The position numbers were made by a program, and so were the translations under genes. Source: Oncomelania hupensis (lineage: Eukaryota > Mollusca > Gastropoda > Littorinimorpha > Pomatiopsidae). From it: a DNA stretch of 64,000 nt. Every line of letters begins with the position of its first letter. Positions within the stretch are counted from its first letter, which is position 1. The notes beneath the pieces were generated by a model that did not search any database, was not told the origin of the DNA, and saw only the letters and a program-made list of their open reading frames with translations. Below, piece by piece: positions 20,880 through 34,100 of the stretch. The stretch lies in NCBI GenBank assembly GCA_036898135.1, contig CM072512.1, positions 12,698,312 through 12,762,311 of the forward strand, given 5' to 3'.

Positions 20880-22399
20880 TACTGCTACTTTTATCTGCAA
20901 CAGAATCACTCTTAGATCCATTACAGTTTGCATATAGAGCTAGGAGAGGGGTTGATGATGCCAAGCTGTTCATCCTTAACACTCTGTATAAACATCTAGA
21001 GAAACCAAATGCACATGCCAGAATTCTTTTTGCAGATTTTAGCTCTGCTTTTAATACTGTTCAACCACATATTTTAATACAAAGACTTATCTCAGATTTT
21101 TACATTCAACATCAGCTTGTCTCTTGGATTTTAGATTTTTTGACTTGTAGACAGCAACGTGTTTATGTTAATGGTCTTTTTTCTGATACTGTTATAACAA
21201 ACACTGGATCACCTCAGGGATGTTGTCTGTCACCTTTTTTTTATACATTTTGTATACTGACAGTTGTAGAAGCTCAAGGGAGGGAACTTATCTTGTTAAA
21301 TTTTCTGATGATGCAGCCTTGTTGTCTCTCCTTATAGGTAAAGAAAACAGTCATACAGAGAGCTTGGCAGAATTTGTTAATTGGTGTGATGACAATTTTT
21401 TAGAGTTAAATGTATTAAAAACAAAAGAAATGTATATTGATTTTAGAAGGAAGAAAGATGAGGATGTGAGCAGTACGATTCATGGCAAGCCTGTTGAAAA
21501 AGTGGATGAATTTAAATATTTAGGAACTGTTTTTGATAGTCAATTAAAATGGGACGCCCACACTGCAAACATCATAAAAAAAAGGCCAACAAAGAATGTA
21601 TCTTCTTCGTAAACTTAAAAATTTCTCTGTTAGCTCTATTATTCTTAGCCGTTTTTATCAGTCTTTCCTAGAAAGCTTGTTGTGTTTTTCATTTGTCTGC
21701 TGGTTTAACAGCCTTTCTGTACATGATAAGAACAGTCTGCACTCAATAGTAAATATATGTTCAAAAATAATTGGTGACAGGCAAAGAGACCTGAGTACTT
21801 TTTGTGATCAACAAACACTTAGGAGGGCTGTTTCGATTATTTCTATGCCACATCATGCGCTAGCTGAGGAATTTGTTTTGATGCAATCTGGGAGGAGGTT
21901 TAAAATGTCACAGTGCAAGACCAATCGGTATTTAAAATCGTTTGTGCCTCATGCAATACAGTTGATGAACAAGAGTAAGAACAATTAATGCATAAAACTA
22001 AAAGTAAAAACAATTAGCCTGATAATAACTAATCTTAGCTGCTTTTTCCTTTAATGAATCTTCTACCTTGTTATTTTTATGCCTGTGTCTGTGGTGAGTG
22101 CTGCTGGTGATGTATGCCTGTCTATGAACTGGATGTATGTGTGTGCATGGGCAGTGTGTATGTGCGGATGGTGTCGGGGGGATGCGTTGTGTTTTTGTGC
22201 AAGTTGTTTTGTGCAAGTTGTTATTGTTTGTAGACATCCTCATGTATATCAAAATGTGTTGTGATTTTTTTAATTTTAAATATATAATTAGAGAGCACTC
22301 GTACCCCCATTGTAATTGCCAAATCTGGATAAATAAAGTTGTTTGAATTGAATTGAATTGAATTGAATTGAATTGAATTGAATTGAATTGAATTGAATT
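20880..22399 (+). mobile_element. 5'-truncated LINE (Rex1/CR1-like) with GAATT tail
   Basis: Starts inside the reverse transcriptase and ends at a (GAATT)n tail (22342-22399) after AATAAAGTTG, a complete LINE 3' end. Coding marks in order: LDPLQFAYR, ADFSSAFNTVQPH (palm Asp), GSPQGC, KFSDDAALLSL (catalytic FSDD), NWCDDNFLELN-KTKEM, and the thumb region to SFVPHAIQLMN. The frame breaks twice, at a T run near 21235 and an A run near 21578. The best relative in the window is the minus-strand LINE at 42.3-44.3 kb. 5' truncation is typical of target-primed reverse transcription. Confidence 0.85.
20910..21988 (+). pseudogene. LINE reverse transcriptase fragment, two frameshifts
   Basis: Three overlapping frames (20910 to about 21240, 21220-21612, 21596-21988) cover the finger-palm-thumb part of a non-LTR reverse transcriptase. 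The metal-binding Asp in DFSSAFN and the DD of FSDDAA are kept. Both breaks are at homopolymers (T7-8, A8), so sequencing or assembly error is possible as well as true decay. There is no endonuclease and no start. Confidence 0.8.
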
Positions 22400-23020
22400 C
22401 CACCCTTCGAGCTCCTGTTCATGTTCACTTATCGATTCTTTTACCTGTGTAGGTCTACCGTGAAAGCGAGGCGTGAATGGAGAACAAAAGATGGTATTTA
22501 AACGCCAACCGATAGATTCTCAACCTATAAGAAGGTTTTTGGCAGAGCAACACGACTGCAGTGTGAAGTTCGAGATTTTTCTGCATCAACACACTAGCAT
22601 TCACCACCACAGTTTTTACAGTGTCACTCTCCTACTAGGTAAAGGTGAAGGTGTCCCCGCGCCGTGACCTTTCGGTCGTTGTGGAAAGAAGCGTTTGGGA
22701 CCTCTCTTTTCTCTAGACCAGCTTAATGAAGGCGATGCCTGTCTGCTCTCCACCTCGCTGCTTTAACTTCTCCGGTTCTAAACAGATCCAAGTTCTCATT
22801 CACGGCATGGGTGAACGGAGGGATGTCGTGCGCTTGCTTTAATCTTTTGTTTTTGTTTTTGTTTTGGATTGTTTGTCGTTTGGCGGTTGCCTTCCAAGCA
22901 TGGTTACCCATCCAGGTACTCTCCGACTAGTTTTGAAAATATGTATCCGTTGTATTTTGCTTGCCATCCTGACCGCTCAGAGAAAGATAAGGCTAGACAA
23001 GGCAAGATAAGATAAGATTA
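22400..23020. other. No gene; unidentified repeat-like segment
   Basis: GC-richer stretch containing CCGTGACCTTTCGGTCG near 22665, followed by ordinary sequence. No frame is convincing. It may be part of another dispersed repeat but has no second copy here. Confidence 0.4.
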
Positions 23021-23035
23021 CATTACATTACATTA

Positions 23036-23669
23036 CATTACATTACATGATTATTGCTCTAGGTCCAGCGGACTCTTCCGAGCCAAATCAGGACCGGACA
23101 ACCCCCGATCCGCATTAAAGATCTGCTGAAACAACCCTAGTGGTAAAACTGGATGCTCTCCACCTGCTAGTCACTTTACAATAAAGACATCCCACGCAGG
23201 GGACGCTGAGGCTATACTCTAATTTATCGAACCCCCGTTTACAAAAACAAAATAGAATACAAACATCATTATAAATTATCAACAACACACATACATATAA
23301 AATGCCTACATTGCTAAATAATAACATCATAGGAAGCCCTAGTGACCACCTGGCAGAGAGCGTCCAATATTCCCAAGCTGATCCCACAGACCTCACACAC
23401 AAATAAGGAGTCTTGTCCCGGAAGAGTTTTCAAGAAAAAAAGGTAGGTGACTGGTCTAGCGAAGAAGAAGATAGTATAGCAGGTTGATAGAACAGAGCAG
23501 GAATGAGAAATAACAAATGAGAAAGACAGCGACAGTGGGAATTTAAAGCACTAAATTTCCAGAAAGTGGGGATACTATTTATACTGAAACCCCCGGCACC
23601 CCAACGGGGGAGTAAGATAAGATAAGATAAGATAAGATAAGATAAGATAAGATTAGATTAGATAAGATT

Positions 23670-23709
<40 letters not shown>

Positions 23710-23718
23710 AGATAAGAT
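23036..23718 (-). mobile_element. DR-A retroposon copy flanked by microsatellites
   Basis: A DR-A copy (23036-23612) with a 3' (TAATG)n tail seen as CATTACATTACATT at 23021-23044. Its leader end abuts a (GATAA)n array (23613-23718), and short GATAA runs also precede the tail. It apparently inserted into a GATAA microsatellite. Confidence 0.7.
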
Positions 23719-24044
23719 ATAAATGTTATTTTGTAAGGGTAAAAGAGTAAGTGCTGGGTGCGCTGTTTTATTTTTTATTTTTACATCTTGCCTTTGGGGC
23801 TTGTAACAATAACTATTAACTACAACAAATGAATGTGATAACATTAACATCATGGAACAATAACAAATAAACAAGGTAATCTTTAGATGCAAATCATTTT
23901 CAAAGAATTATCATCGTTAATATCCATCAATAATAATTAATGTTTATTTAATTGTTAACGTGTTTTAAGAGACGTGTTCTAAATGATGTAAATTTAGATG
24001 CTGGAGTGCGGAGATCTTCAGGAAAGTTATTTCACAAAGTGAAA

Positions 24045-24119
<75 letters not shown>

Positions 24120-24639
24120 TTACGTACTAGATATTTAAATAAAATAATTAAATAAATTAATACAAAGGCAAATAATTAAATGAAAAAAAAGATTAAATGA
24201 ATACTTAGACAAATTTTAAAAAACAAAACTATATACATGGTCAATATCAGTTGCTTAATTAAAATGTTTCCCCAAAATTAATTTACCACTCAAGTATAAT
24301 TATTAATATATTTATGTTAACTAACCCCACCACAGAGGGTATGTATACTGAAAACCAAACTGCACCCGATCATTTCTTGGGTACATTTTTTGCAACTCGT
24401 GTATTACGTACTTTTCCCATTGAAAAAAAAATCAATAAAATTTCTAGTTGCCTTTAATTAATATTTGGATAAATTTGCCATCAAACTGGACTATTGTTTA
24501 TTCTGTCTCGTCTTTTAAATATGTCAAGCTGGTACATTTAAGATGCGTGTAATTATTACTAGTACGGAATTTTTTTTTTTTAATTGATCACAGTGTTTGT
24601 TTTTATTTTAAGAGACATTCTCCGGGTATTTACACTTGG
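23719..24639. other. No gene; AT-rich with (AG)n at 24049-24117
   Basis: Only AT-rich sequence and one pure AG array. No coding or RNA signal. Confidence 0.65.
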
Positions 24640-24745
24640 AGTGGCCATGAGGCAGAGCAGAGGGTTGGGGTTTTTGTATGCCGAAGGTTACAGATTCGAA
24701 CCCCGCAGAGATAGAATGTATGATATCTTGGTACTCTCAGGTCAC
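24640..24745 (+). mobile_element. Degenerate tRNA-like SINE head
   Basis: GTGGCCATGAGGCAGAGCAG resembles an A-box region and GATTCGAACCCCGC a B box, about 50 bp apart. A mutated SINE head is more likely than a tRNA gene, because stems do not pair. Confidence 0.35.
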
Positions 24746-25929
<1,184 letters not shown>

Positions 25930-25995
25930 CTCCACAGTTTGGTCCTGATTTGGCTCGGAAGAGTCCGCTGGACCTAAAGCAATAACCATGTAATG
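25930..25995 (+). mobile_element. DR-A 3'-end fragment
   Basis: GGTCCTGATTTGGCTCGGAA, GAGTCCGCTGG and ACCTAAAGCAATAACCATG correspond to the variant DR-A 3' end, truncated to about 65 bp. Confidence 0.65.
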
Positions 25996-26292
25996 TTATG
26001 ATCTCCACAGCTTTTTACATTTTAATTTCTTCCCTGGGGGAGGTCGTTTTAGTGCTGGCTGGCAAGACACAGAAAAACTGGGACCTGACTCCACGACAAA
26101 GCGATGCTGCCTACATGACATTACATCTACCTTGACTTGTCTGACAGCAAACCTCTCATGTGCACCTCGCAAAGCAGAAAGGTGAAGAGGTGCATGTGCT
26201 GGAACTGAAAGAACCTCAAATTGGTAGTGCCAGTTTAATTTTGTTGAACTAAAGACTTTTGAAAACTGTAGGTGCTCGTTTGAGAATCCCAA
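25996..26292 (-). CDS. Unrecognised 98-codon open frame
   Basis: An uninterrupted frame with protein-like composition (for example LSVPAHAPLHLSALRGAHER and VDVMSCRQHRFVVESG), unlike the low-complexity frames nearby. I do not recognise a family. There is no clear start context, splice site or partner exon. It could be an exon, a gene relic or part of an unidentified repeat. Confidence 0.2.
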   Translation of the reverse strand: MGFSNEHLQFSKVFSSTKLNWHYQFEVLSVPAHAPLHLSALRGAHERFAVRQVKVDVMSCRQHRFVVESGPSFSVSCQPALKRPPPGKKLKCKKLWRS

Positions 26293-26704
26293 CCCAGGAT
26301 GCCAATTAGAGGGTTTAGAATTATAAGGGAGGTAATAATAAGTTCTCTAAATAAACAGACCATTACTGGGTGTAACCAACATTATGTTTTATCAACGAAC
26401 GGTCTTCTTCAAATTGGCCAACATCTTATTGTGCCGTGTATCATGATGTGGACAATATCACAGTAATTTTTCTAAACCTAATTATTTCTCATCCAAGTGG
26501 TCAAATTGGAGCTGTTTTCCTCGGTAAAAGCAAAGCAGACGCAGAGCAGGGCCATCCAGGCCGAACCTTTCTTCTCATAAAATCATATATAATTGGAATG
26601 CAGTGTTTAGGCCATGTTTGGAACTAGTGACAGCATTAGATAATTATTTGCACCGGTCAGCCGCCAATCAAGACGCGTCGACGACAGTGTGCAGACAGAC
26701 AGAC

Positions 26705-26754
26705 ATGGGTAACGAAACAGCTGAATCAACTACGTCAGAACCCCTGGAAAATAG
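26705..26754 (+). CDS. Candidate first coding exon (MGNETAES...)
   Basis: ATG in the context GACATGG opens MGNETAESTTSEPLEN and runs to AATAG|GTAAGAG, a strong donor, leaving two nucleotides. The N-terminal Met-Gly-Asn-Glu is compatible with N-myristoylation. A CCAAT sequence lies about 45 bp upstream. No acceptor or second exon on this strand was found in the window, so the gene, if real, is incomplete or has a very long intron. Confidence 0.25.
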
Positions 26755-26785
26755 GTAAGAGGGCTTTCTGTTTGCAGTTTGTTGC

Positions 26786-27092
26786 TGTTACAAGTCTGTA
26801 AATTGTAGGATCTTTCGGATGAGAGTATAAACCTAGGTCTCATCTGTGCACGCATGGACTTTAAAGATTCTGACGCTCATGTTCTAGACGGGTGAGTGCC
26901 AGCAACACCAATACCCCCATCACACACTAGATCCCTTCTCCCCATCCTTGGTCGCACAGGATTGTGCTCAGTCTGGACGTCTAACGATGCGCCCAAAGGC
27001 TGCGGGTGGTCGCCTGCTCGAGTTAGATCCTGTATCGACCAGCGCCTTGAGCAGCTCTTCATTTGGAAAAGCGCTATATAAGATTGATTAAG
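26786..27092. repeat. Dispersed SINE-like repeat
   Basis: The segment CGGATGAGAGTATAAACCTA through GACGCTCATG and the ATACCCCCATCACACACTAG part recur inverted at 29095-29240. A third, more diverged copy lies at 32230-32405. The 3' part (GCGCCTTGAGCAGCTCTTC, then GCGCTATATAAGATTGATT) has the usual molluscan SINE/LINE end form. Confidence 0.55.
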
Positions 27093-27099
27093 GTAAAAG

Positions 27100-27310
27100 G
27101 TCTTAGTAAAAGGATTGATGGATAGTGTTGCTGTCGTTGCTGTTGTTATTGCTGTTGCAGCTGCTGCTGCTGCTGTGATGATGATGATGATGATGCTTTT
27201 ATTTCTTTCTCTTTCCTTCCTTCTATTATTTATTTTATTTAATTGTTCATATATAGCGCTTTTCAGCTCAGGGGCTGCTCAAGGGGCTTGCCGAAACATA
27301 AATTAACTCA
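27100..27310. repeat. GCT/GAT-rich low complexity and SINE-end fragment
   Basis: (GCTGTT)- and (GAT)n-like runs at 27125-27195, then TATATAGCGCTTTTCAGCTC and GGCTGCTCAAGG, an inverted SINE-type end. No gene. Confidence 0.5.
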
Positions 27311-27748
27311 AGCCTGCCTTCGGTTCAGGATGTCTGATGCCAAGACGACTGAGCACAATCCTGGGCAACTGGTGACGGGGATGTTACACTCGTTTTTTTG
27401 TTTTTTTTTAAAATGAGTAGTTGATTCAGCCCCGATGCTTGAATCCTGATAAGTGTAACTCGGATTCCTTTATCCACGCAACTTGTTCACTCAGCAACAG
27501 GGCAGGAGTCGTCATATAAAGTTTTTCCAACTTTATTCAGCGTACATCAACAACTGCATACAATAGCTCAATCGCTTTTTTCACTTTCTCACTTCTACTC
27601 TCAAACAGTGCGGCACAGATATCGTTTTACCCCTTGGGGTCATGAGCAATCTTGCCACTGTAGATTGTTCTAACCTATAAAGGGAAAAGTGAAAGCCCCA
27701 GTTGAAAACCTGTCTTGACTTTGTAGGCATGACAGATTCACTGCGGCA

Positions 27749-28319
27749 ACAGTACCCCCGTTGGAGTGCCGGGGGTTTCAGTATAAATAGTATCCCCACT
27801 TTCTGGAAATTTAGTGCTTTAAATTCCCACTGTCGCTGTCTTCCTCATTTGCTCTTTCCCATTCCTGATCTGTCCTATCACTCTGCTATACTATCTTCTT
27901 CTTCGCTAGATCAATGACCTACCTCTTTTCTTGAAAACTCTTCCTGGACAAGACTCCTTGTTTGTGTATGAGGTCTGTTGGATCAGCTTGGGAGTGTTGG
28001 ACGCTTTCTGCCAGGTGGTCACTAGGGCTTCCTATGATGTTATTATTTAGCAATATAGGCATTTTATATGTATGTGTTTTGTTGATGATTTATAATGATG
28101 TTTGTATTCTATTTTGTTTTTGTAACCGGGGGTTCGAGTAGTTGGGGTAAAGCCTCAGCCGTCCCCTGCGTGGGATGTCTTTATTGTAAAGTGACTGGCC
28201 GGTGGAGGGCATTCAATTTTCCCACTAGGGTTGTTTCAGCAGATCTTTTATGCGGATCGGGGGTTGTCCGGTCCTGATTTGGCTCGGAAGAGTCCGCTGG
28301 ACCTAAAGCAACAATCAAT
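27749..28319 (+). mobile_element. DR-A retroposon copy, full length, sense on plus strand
   Basis: Begins TACCCCCGTTGGAGTGCCGG, has the TATA-like CAGTATAAATAGTATCCCC, and ends in GACCTAAAGCAACAATCAAT with an (AATC)n tail. AACAG occurs at both borders (27744-27748 and about 28326). This is the best copy for defining the family consensus and its orientation. Confidence 0.75.
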
Positions 28320-28494
28320 CAATCAAACAGATATCGTTTCTCTATACTCTAGAGAACGTTCGAATGTTCCAGCGTGACGCAATTATAACCAATCAGGATA
28401 AAGTTCGTCATCACTGTCTTACGTCATACAACTTTCCTTACGGTCCAAGAATTTCTCAGCTACCAGTAAATCTAACTAGACGCTTCTTTTTTTT

Positions 28495-28830
28495 TTCTTT
28501 TTTTTTAAACTACAGTTTATTATCCCTTTCTATCGGGAAATTCTGGGCCGCCTCCCCTGGGGAAGGCGCAGTAGCAGCCTGTGGCGCGCCCAAACCCAAC
28601 CTACCTAACATTATTTGTAATTTTTGAAATTTTGCTGGGGGAGCAAACCGGAGTACCCGGAGAAAACCCCCGAGACGTTGCCCGAGTCGAAAGTAAATAA
28701 TATTCGGAGAAACATAACGCCCAGATGCCGGATCGAACCCACACCTGTCGCCGCCATTGGTTTCTGGCTTGTGGACAAGGCAAGTTAGTCCCGCCTTAGC
28801 CCACTTGGCCACAACGTCCGATCGATAGTA
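28495..28830 (-). mobile_element. tRNA-derived SINE (Leu/Ser-like head)
   Basis: Minus-strand head GTGGCCAAGTGGGCTAAGGC (A box) and GTGGGTTCGATCC (B box), core CTCCGGGTACTCCGGTTTGC, then GGGAGGCGGCCCAGAATTTC and an A-rich end. The core matches the SINE at 2738-3131 while the head and 3' end differ, i.e. two SINE families sharing a core. A 3' fragment lies at 14605-14670. Confidence 0.8.
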
Positions 28831-28976
28831 AACAAGCAATCCTAGAAAATTCTCTAATAATATCGACCAACAAAAATTATCAACATTATACCAAACTTCT
28901 TCTAACAACAACGCAAAATCAAATCAAAGGTAAATACACTCTGTTATTGAATGCTTTGCAAAACAAAACGATCGGA

Positions 28977-29090
28977 TCTATCGTGCGCGTCTCACACGTA
29001 TTATCGTGCGCGTCTCACACGTACTATCGTGCGCGTCTCACACGTACTATCGGGCGCGTCTCACACGTACTATCGTGCGCGTCGCAAACG
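28977..29090. repeat. ~23-bp tandem repeat, about five units
   Basis: TATCGTGCGCGTCTCACACG plus 3 bp is repeated five times with minor changes at the end of the LTR-like copy. In copy 3 the same word occurs once (near 34078), so the array expanded locally. Confidence 0.8.
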
Positions 29091-29094
29091 TTAC

Positions 29095-29240
29095 AGGGGA
29101 GAAGGGACCTAGTGCGTGCTGGGTGTATCTGTCTAGCCTGCACTCATCCGTCTAGGACATGAGCGTCAGGATCTTTTTAAATCCGTGCGATGGAATGCGT
29201 GCGTGCACGGACTAGACCTCGGTTTATACTCTCATCCGAA
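29095..29240 (-). repeat. SINE-like repeat, inverted copy of 26786-26950
   Basis: Reverse complement of the repeat at 26786-26950 (GAGCGTCAGGATC, then CGGTTTATACTCTCATCCG). Confidence 0.55.
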
Positions 29241-29519
29241 GGCCGCCATTCCTTAAACGTTCTTTCTTGGGTTTTGTTTCCTTTCTTTCTTACTTTCTTG
29301 TATTGTTTGTTTTTGTTCTTTCTTTCTCCATTTCATTCTTTTATACTTTAATTCTTTATTCATTTCTTGGTATTTCTTCGCCGGCTTGTTCAATTAATGC
29401 ACTTTCGTTGTCGTCGTTGTTATTGTTAGAGTTGTTGTTCTTTTTCTTCTTCCTCCTCATTGTTCCTTCTCTCCTGCCTTTCTTCCTTCTACTCTGTGTT
29501 TTTTGTGTTTTTTTGTTCT

Positions 29520-29522
29520 TGC

Positions 29523-29577
<55 letters not shown>

Positions 29578-29871
29578 CTTGATCGTCTTGTTCTTCTTCT
29601 TCAAGTCAAGTCAAGGAATCTTTATTCACCAAAAAACGGGGAAATTTTGCCGAGTCGCTTAATTTATTAAAAACCAAGAAACATGCATACAATATTATAC
29701 AATAATCAGTGGCGGCATACACACCCCCCCCCCACACACACACACATACTTGCACAGACACCGTTATTTGGACTTTCCTCAAACGCCACATACGTTGTGT
29801 GGACAATGGGTCGTGCTACGACCCCATTTTTAAGTACTTTTAAGAGTTCTAACCCTAACCCTAACCCTAAC
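29520..29871. repeat. (GTT)n array, retroposon 3' end, telomere-type repeat
   Basis: (GTT)n at 29520-29577. A retroposon-like end TCAAGTCAAGGAATCTTTAT at 29604-29715. Then CTAACCCTAACCCTAACCCT at 29849-29871, nearly four units of the TTAGGG telomere repeat in an internal location. Confidence 0.75.
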
Positions 29872-30174
29872 GGATCACTAAATGGACGTCCCAACAAGGA
29901 GGTATGTCCAAAGAACGTATGTAGATGTGCACTAGTTTGTCCAAAGAACACCGTGTAAACATGCGCACACCTACATAAACACACACACACACACCCACAC
30001 ACACCCACGCACACAAATCCTTTGCTTGCGGACAAGAGTTTTGAACCAAAATGGTTGAATGTAAAATGAGTGCTTGAATTATTGATTGTTATGCATGCAA
30101 AGAGTATGTCATCCCGCTTTTTTGTTTATTCATCTATTGTACTCTAATGTGCCCACTCATTGTAACTATAATTA

Positions 30175-30177
<3 letters not shown>

Positions 30178-30267
<90 letters not shown>
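30178..30267. repeat. (TC)n microsatellite
   Basis: Pure ~90-bp TC array. The Leu-Ser reading frame through it is artefactual. Confidence 0.95.
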
Positions 30268-30269
<2 letters not shown>

Positions 30270-30529
30270 ATATCATCCTATATTTCACTGTTCATAGATG
30301 CTCATCTTCTTTCTGATCGTCGTCATCATCGTCGTTTCCTACATCTGATTCATCCTTTCTCGAAAATTAACTCATCTGAATGGCATGCGATAATGATTAT
30401 GATTATGAATGCACTGCACTCTTGGAAAACACGTGCTCTACCACCCCCCACACCCCTTCCATCCAATGTTAACATTTTTAATTGTAACTGTTAAATGTTA
30501 TTAGTTCCAGAACGATTGCTTGAAAACTT

Positions 30530-31680
<1,151 letters not shown>

Positions 31681-31814
31681 TTATTTAAATAGCACCTTTT
31701 ACCACCTCTCCCTTCATCGCCGAATCCTCTAGTACTATCTTCAACTTTTCAGTCTTCCCCGACTCTGAGCCAGCTATTTCTCTAGCCCTATCCTTACCTG
31801 TCACCGTCTCGTTT

Positions 31815-31817
<3 letters not shown>

Positions 31818-31892
<75 letters not shown>

Positions 31893-32220
31893 GTTTTTTT
31901 CTTGTAATTATTATTTCTTGTGGGTGTTGTTTATTTTTTTTAATTTTATTGTTTTTGTTTGGGGGGGAGGGAAGGGGGGAGGGGGGTTGAAGGGGCATTG
32001 CCTTCCGTTATTATTATTTATTATTATCGATTTTAAAAAAGTGTTTTGTGGAATTCATTTTTTATGTTTTTATAACACCCCCACCCACCCCCCTACCATT
32101 TACCCTCCTATTACTATCTTCAAATTTGGAATTACTGTAGATCAAAACTAGCTATAGTGAGCATGCAGAGTATTATTATATTGACACTTCCACTTCACTC
32201 CTTGCTAAGCTTGCGAAGTT
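31818..32220. repeat. (TC)n array, then no recognisable feature
   Basis: TC array at 31818-31890, then G- and C-rich short runs and AT-rich sequence to 32220 without a gene. Confidence 0.8.
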
Positions 32221-32229
32221 TAACGAGTT

Positions 32230-32405
32230 TCACGCAGGACAAGATATCAGGATGAAAGGCGTCGGTTTCAGTTCTTTGATGGGGAACGTGTAGATGATGA
32301 AGACCATGACCCCTAGTAAGAATATCTGCGATGCAATGCATACGTGCTTTTTCGTTTCGTGCACAGACTAGAGCACAATTTATACTCTTACCCGAAGGGT
32401 AAAAC
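32230..32405 (-). repeat. Diverged copy of the SINE-like repeat
   Basis: Matches the themes of 29095-29240 (GCGATGCAATGCATACGTGC, CAATTTATACTCTTACCCG) with many substitutions. Confidence 0.45.
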
Positions 32406-32857
32406 ATACCTGGTGACAACAAGGGACGCTACTCTGGAGTGACGACATGTTTTTATCTCGTCCATCTATTATTTGTATTTTTAAAGTTTCTCAAGTTTGA
32501 GTGTTTTTCATTCGTATGAGCAATGTGTAATGCCTGTCATAAAAATGTGTTGAAATTAATTGAATTGAATGTCACCCATGGGATCCCATCCTTTAACAAA
32601 TTAAGGGACTGATAAACTGTAGTGAACAGCTGAAAATTTTTTGCACCTGCACTTCGGTGAAATTTTACTGAAAACACACTGGATTCCAAACATTGTTCTG
32701 ACTTTAATTATGTACAGAGCATTTATTGAGCACATAGTCTATGGACATTAGATACATACGTATACTATATTACATTAATTGGCTTTAATAAATAAAATTA
32801 AATTTTTAAAAAAAATAACGAAAATACATTCATTCATTAATTAGACATCAAATGCAG
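32406..32857. other. No gene seen
   Basis: AT-rich sequence with a short (GAATT)-like tail word near 32560, possibly a LINE 3' end remnant. Confidence 0.5.
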
Positions 32858-33585
32858 CTTGGTTGAAAGAGGGCTCACCCCTGATCCGTAGAAAAGATCT
32901 GCTGAAACAATCCTAAATTTGACATTGAAAGCACTCCACCAGCCGGTCACTATACAATAAAGGCATCCCATGCAGGGGTCACTGAGGCTGTACTCTAATT
33001 TATCAAATCCCTGCCAGTTTACAAAAACGAAAGAATATAAACCTCATTATAAAATATCAACAAAACACATACATATAAAATACCTACATTGCTAAATAAT
33101 AATACCATGGAAAGCCCTAGTGACCATTTGGCAGAAAGCGTGACAATCCCCGAGCTGACCCAACAGACCCCATACACAAATGATGAGTTTAGGGAGGGTT
33201 TTCAAGAAAAAAGGTAGGTGACTGATCTAGTAAAGAAGATAGCAGATTGATAGAACAAATTAGGAACAAGAAAGAACAAAGAAGAAAGACTGCAACAGTG
33301 GGAATTTAAAGCAATATATTTCCCCGAAAGTGGGGATACTATTTATACAGAAACCTCTGCTAAATAATATCATAGGAAGCCCTAATGACCATTTGGCAGA
33401 AAGCGTCCAATATTCCCAAGCTGACCCAACAGCTATCATACACAAATGAGAAGTTTTGGAAGAGTTTTAAAGAAAAAAGGTAGGTGACTGGTCTAGCAAA
33501 GAAGAAAGTATAGTAGATTGATAGAACAGAGTAGGAATGAGAAAGAACAAAGGAGAAAACAGCGACAGTGGGAATTTAAAGCCCC
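32858..33585 (-). mobile_element. DR-A copies, one diverged and one partial, in tandem
   Basis: A diverged DR-A spans about 32858-33357, followed directly by a partial second unit (33357-33585) repeating its middle-to-leader part (CATAGGAAGCCCTAATGACC onward). Confidence 0.65.
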
Positions 33586-34100
33586 GATGCTTGAATCTTA
33601 ATAAGTGTAAATCGAATTCGCTCATCCACTCAGCCTGTTCACTCAGCAACAAGGCAGGAGTCGTCGTATAAAGTTTTCCAACTTTATTCAGCAAACATCA
33701 ATAACTGCATACAACTAGATCGCTTTCTGAAAATCACTTCAAAGATCATCATAAAAATCATCATAAATCTCTCCTACCAGCAGACTGCGTTACTTATATA
33801 GCCTCGCTGCAATCGATAAAAAGTTCAAACATTCCAGCACGAGGCAATAATACCCAATCAAAATATATCATTATGTTAGGAAAATAACTTAGCTGTTACC
33901 AGATCTATTTGGAACCTTTGGTCGATAGTAAACAAGCAACTCCAGAAAATTCTCAAAATATCGACCGACGAAAACCATCAACATCATACAAAACCTCATC
34001 TAGCAACAAGGCGAAATCAAATCAAAGGTAAATACACTCTGTTATTGCATGCTTTGCAAAACAAAATGATCAGGTCTATCGTGCGCGTCTCAATCGTAAC
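33583..34100 (-). repeat. LTR-like repeat copy 3 (uninterrupted)
   Basis: Minus-strand copy with TATA-like GCTATATAAGTAACGCAG and downstream AATAAAGTTGGAAAAC. It is used here as the reference for copies 1 and 2. After the poly(A) region a short frame (EWMSEFDLHLLRFKHRG) follows, perhaps the start of an internal coding region, but it stops quickly. Confidence 0.5.

Larger units (their letters stand above)
27415..29000 (-). repeat. LTR-like repeat copy 2, carrying two nested insertions
   Basis: Minus-strand copy of the LTR-like repeat. The poly(A)-side part (CAACTTTATTCAGC on the plus strand) is at 27415-27575, the promoter-side part at about 28330-28490, and the 5' end at 28832-29000. It is separated by a DR-A copy (27749-28319) and a SINE (28495-28830). 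Copy 3 (33583-34100) shows the uninterrupted order. Confidence 0.5.

Noticed and set aside
23613..23718. CRISPR-like repeats (GATAA array) and other tandem arrays
   Set aside because: Uniform short-period repeats without spacers, in a eukaryotic genome.
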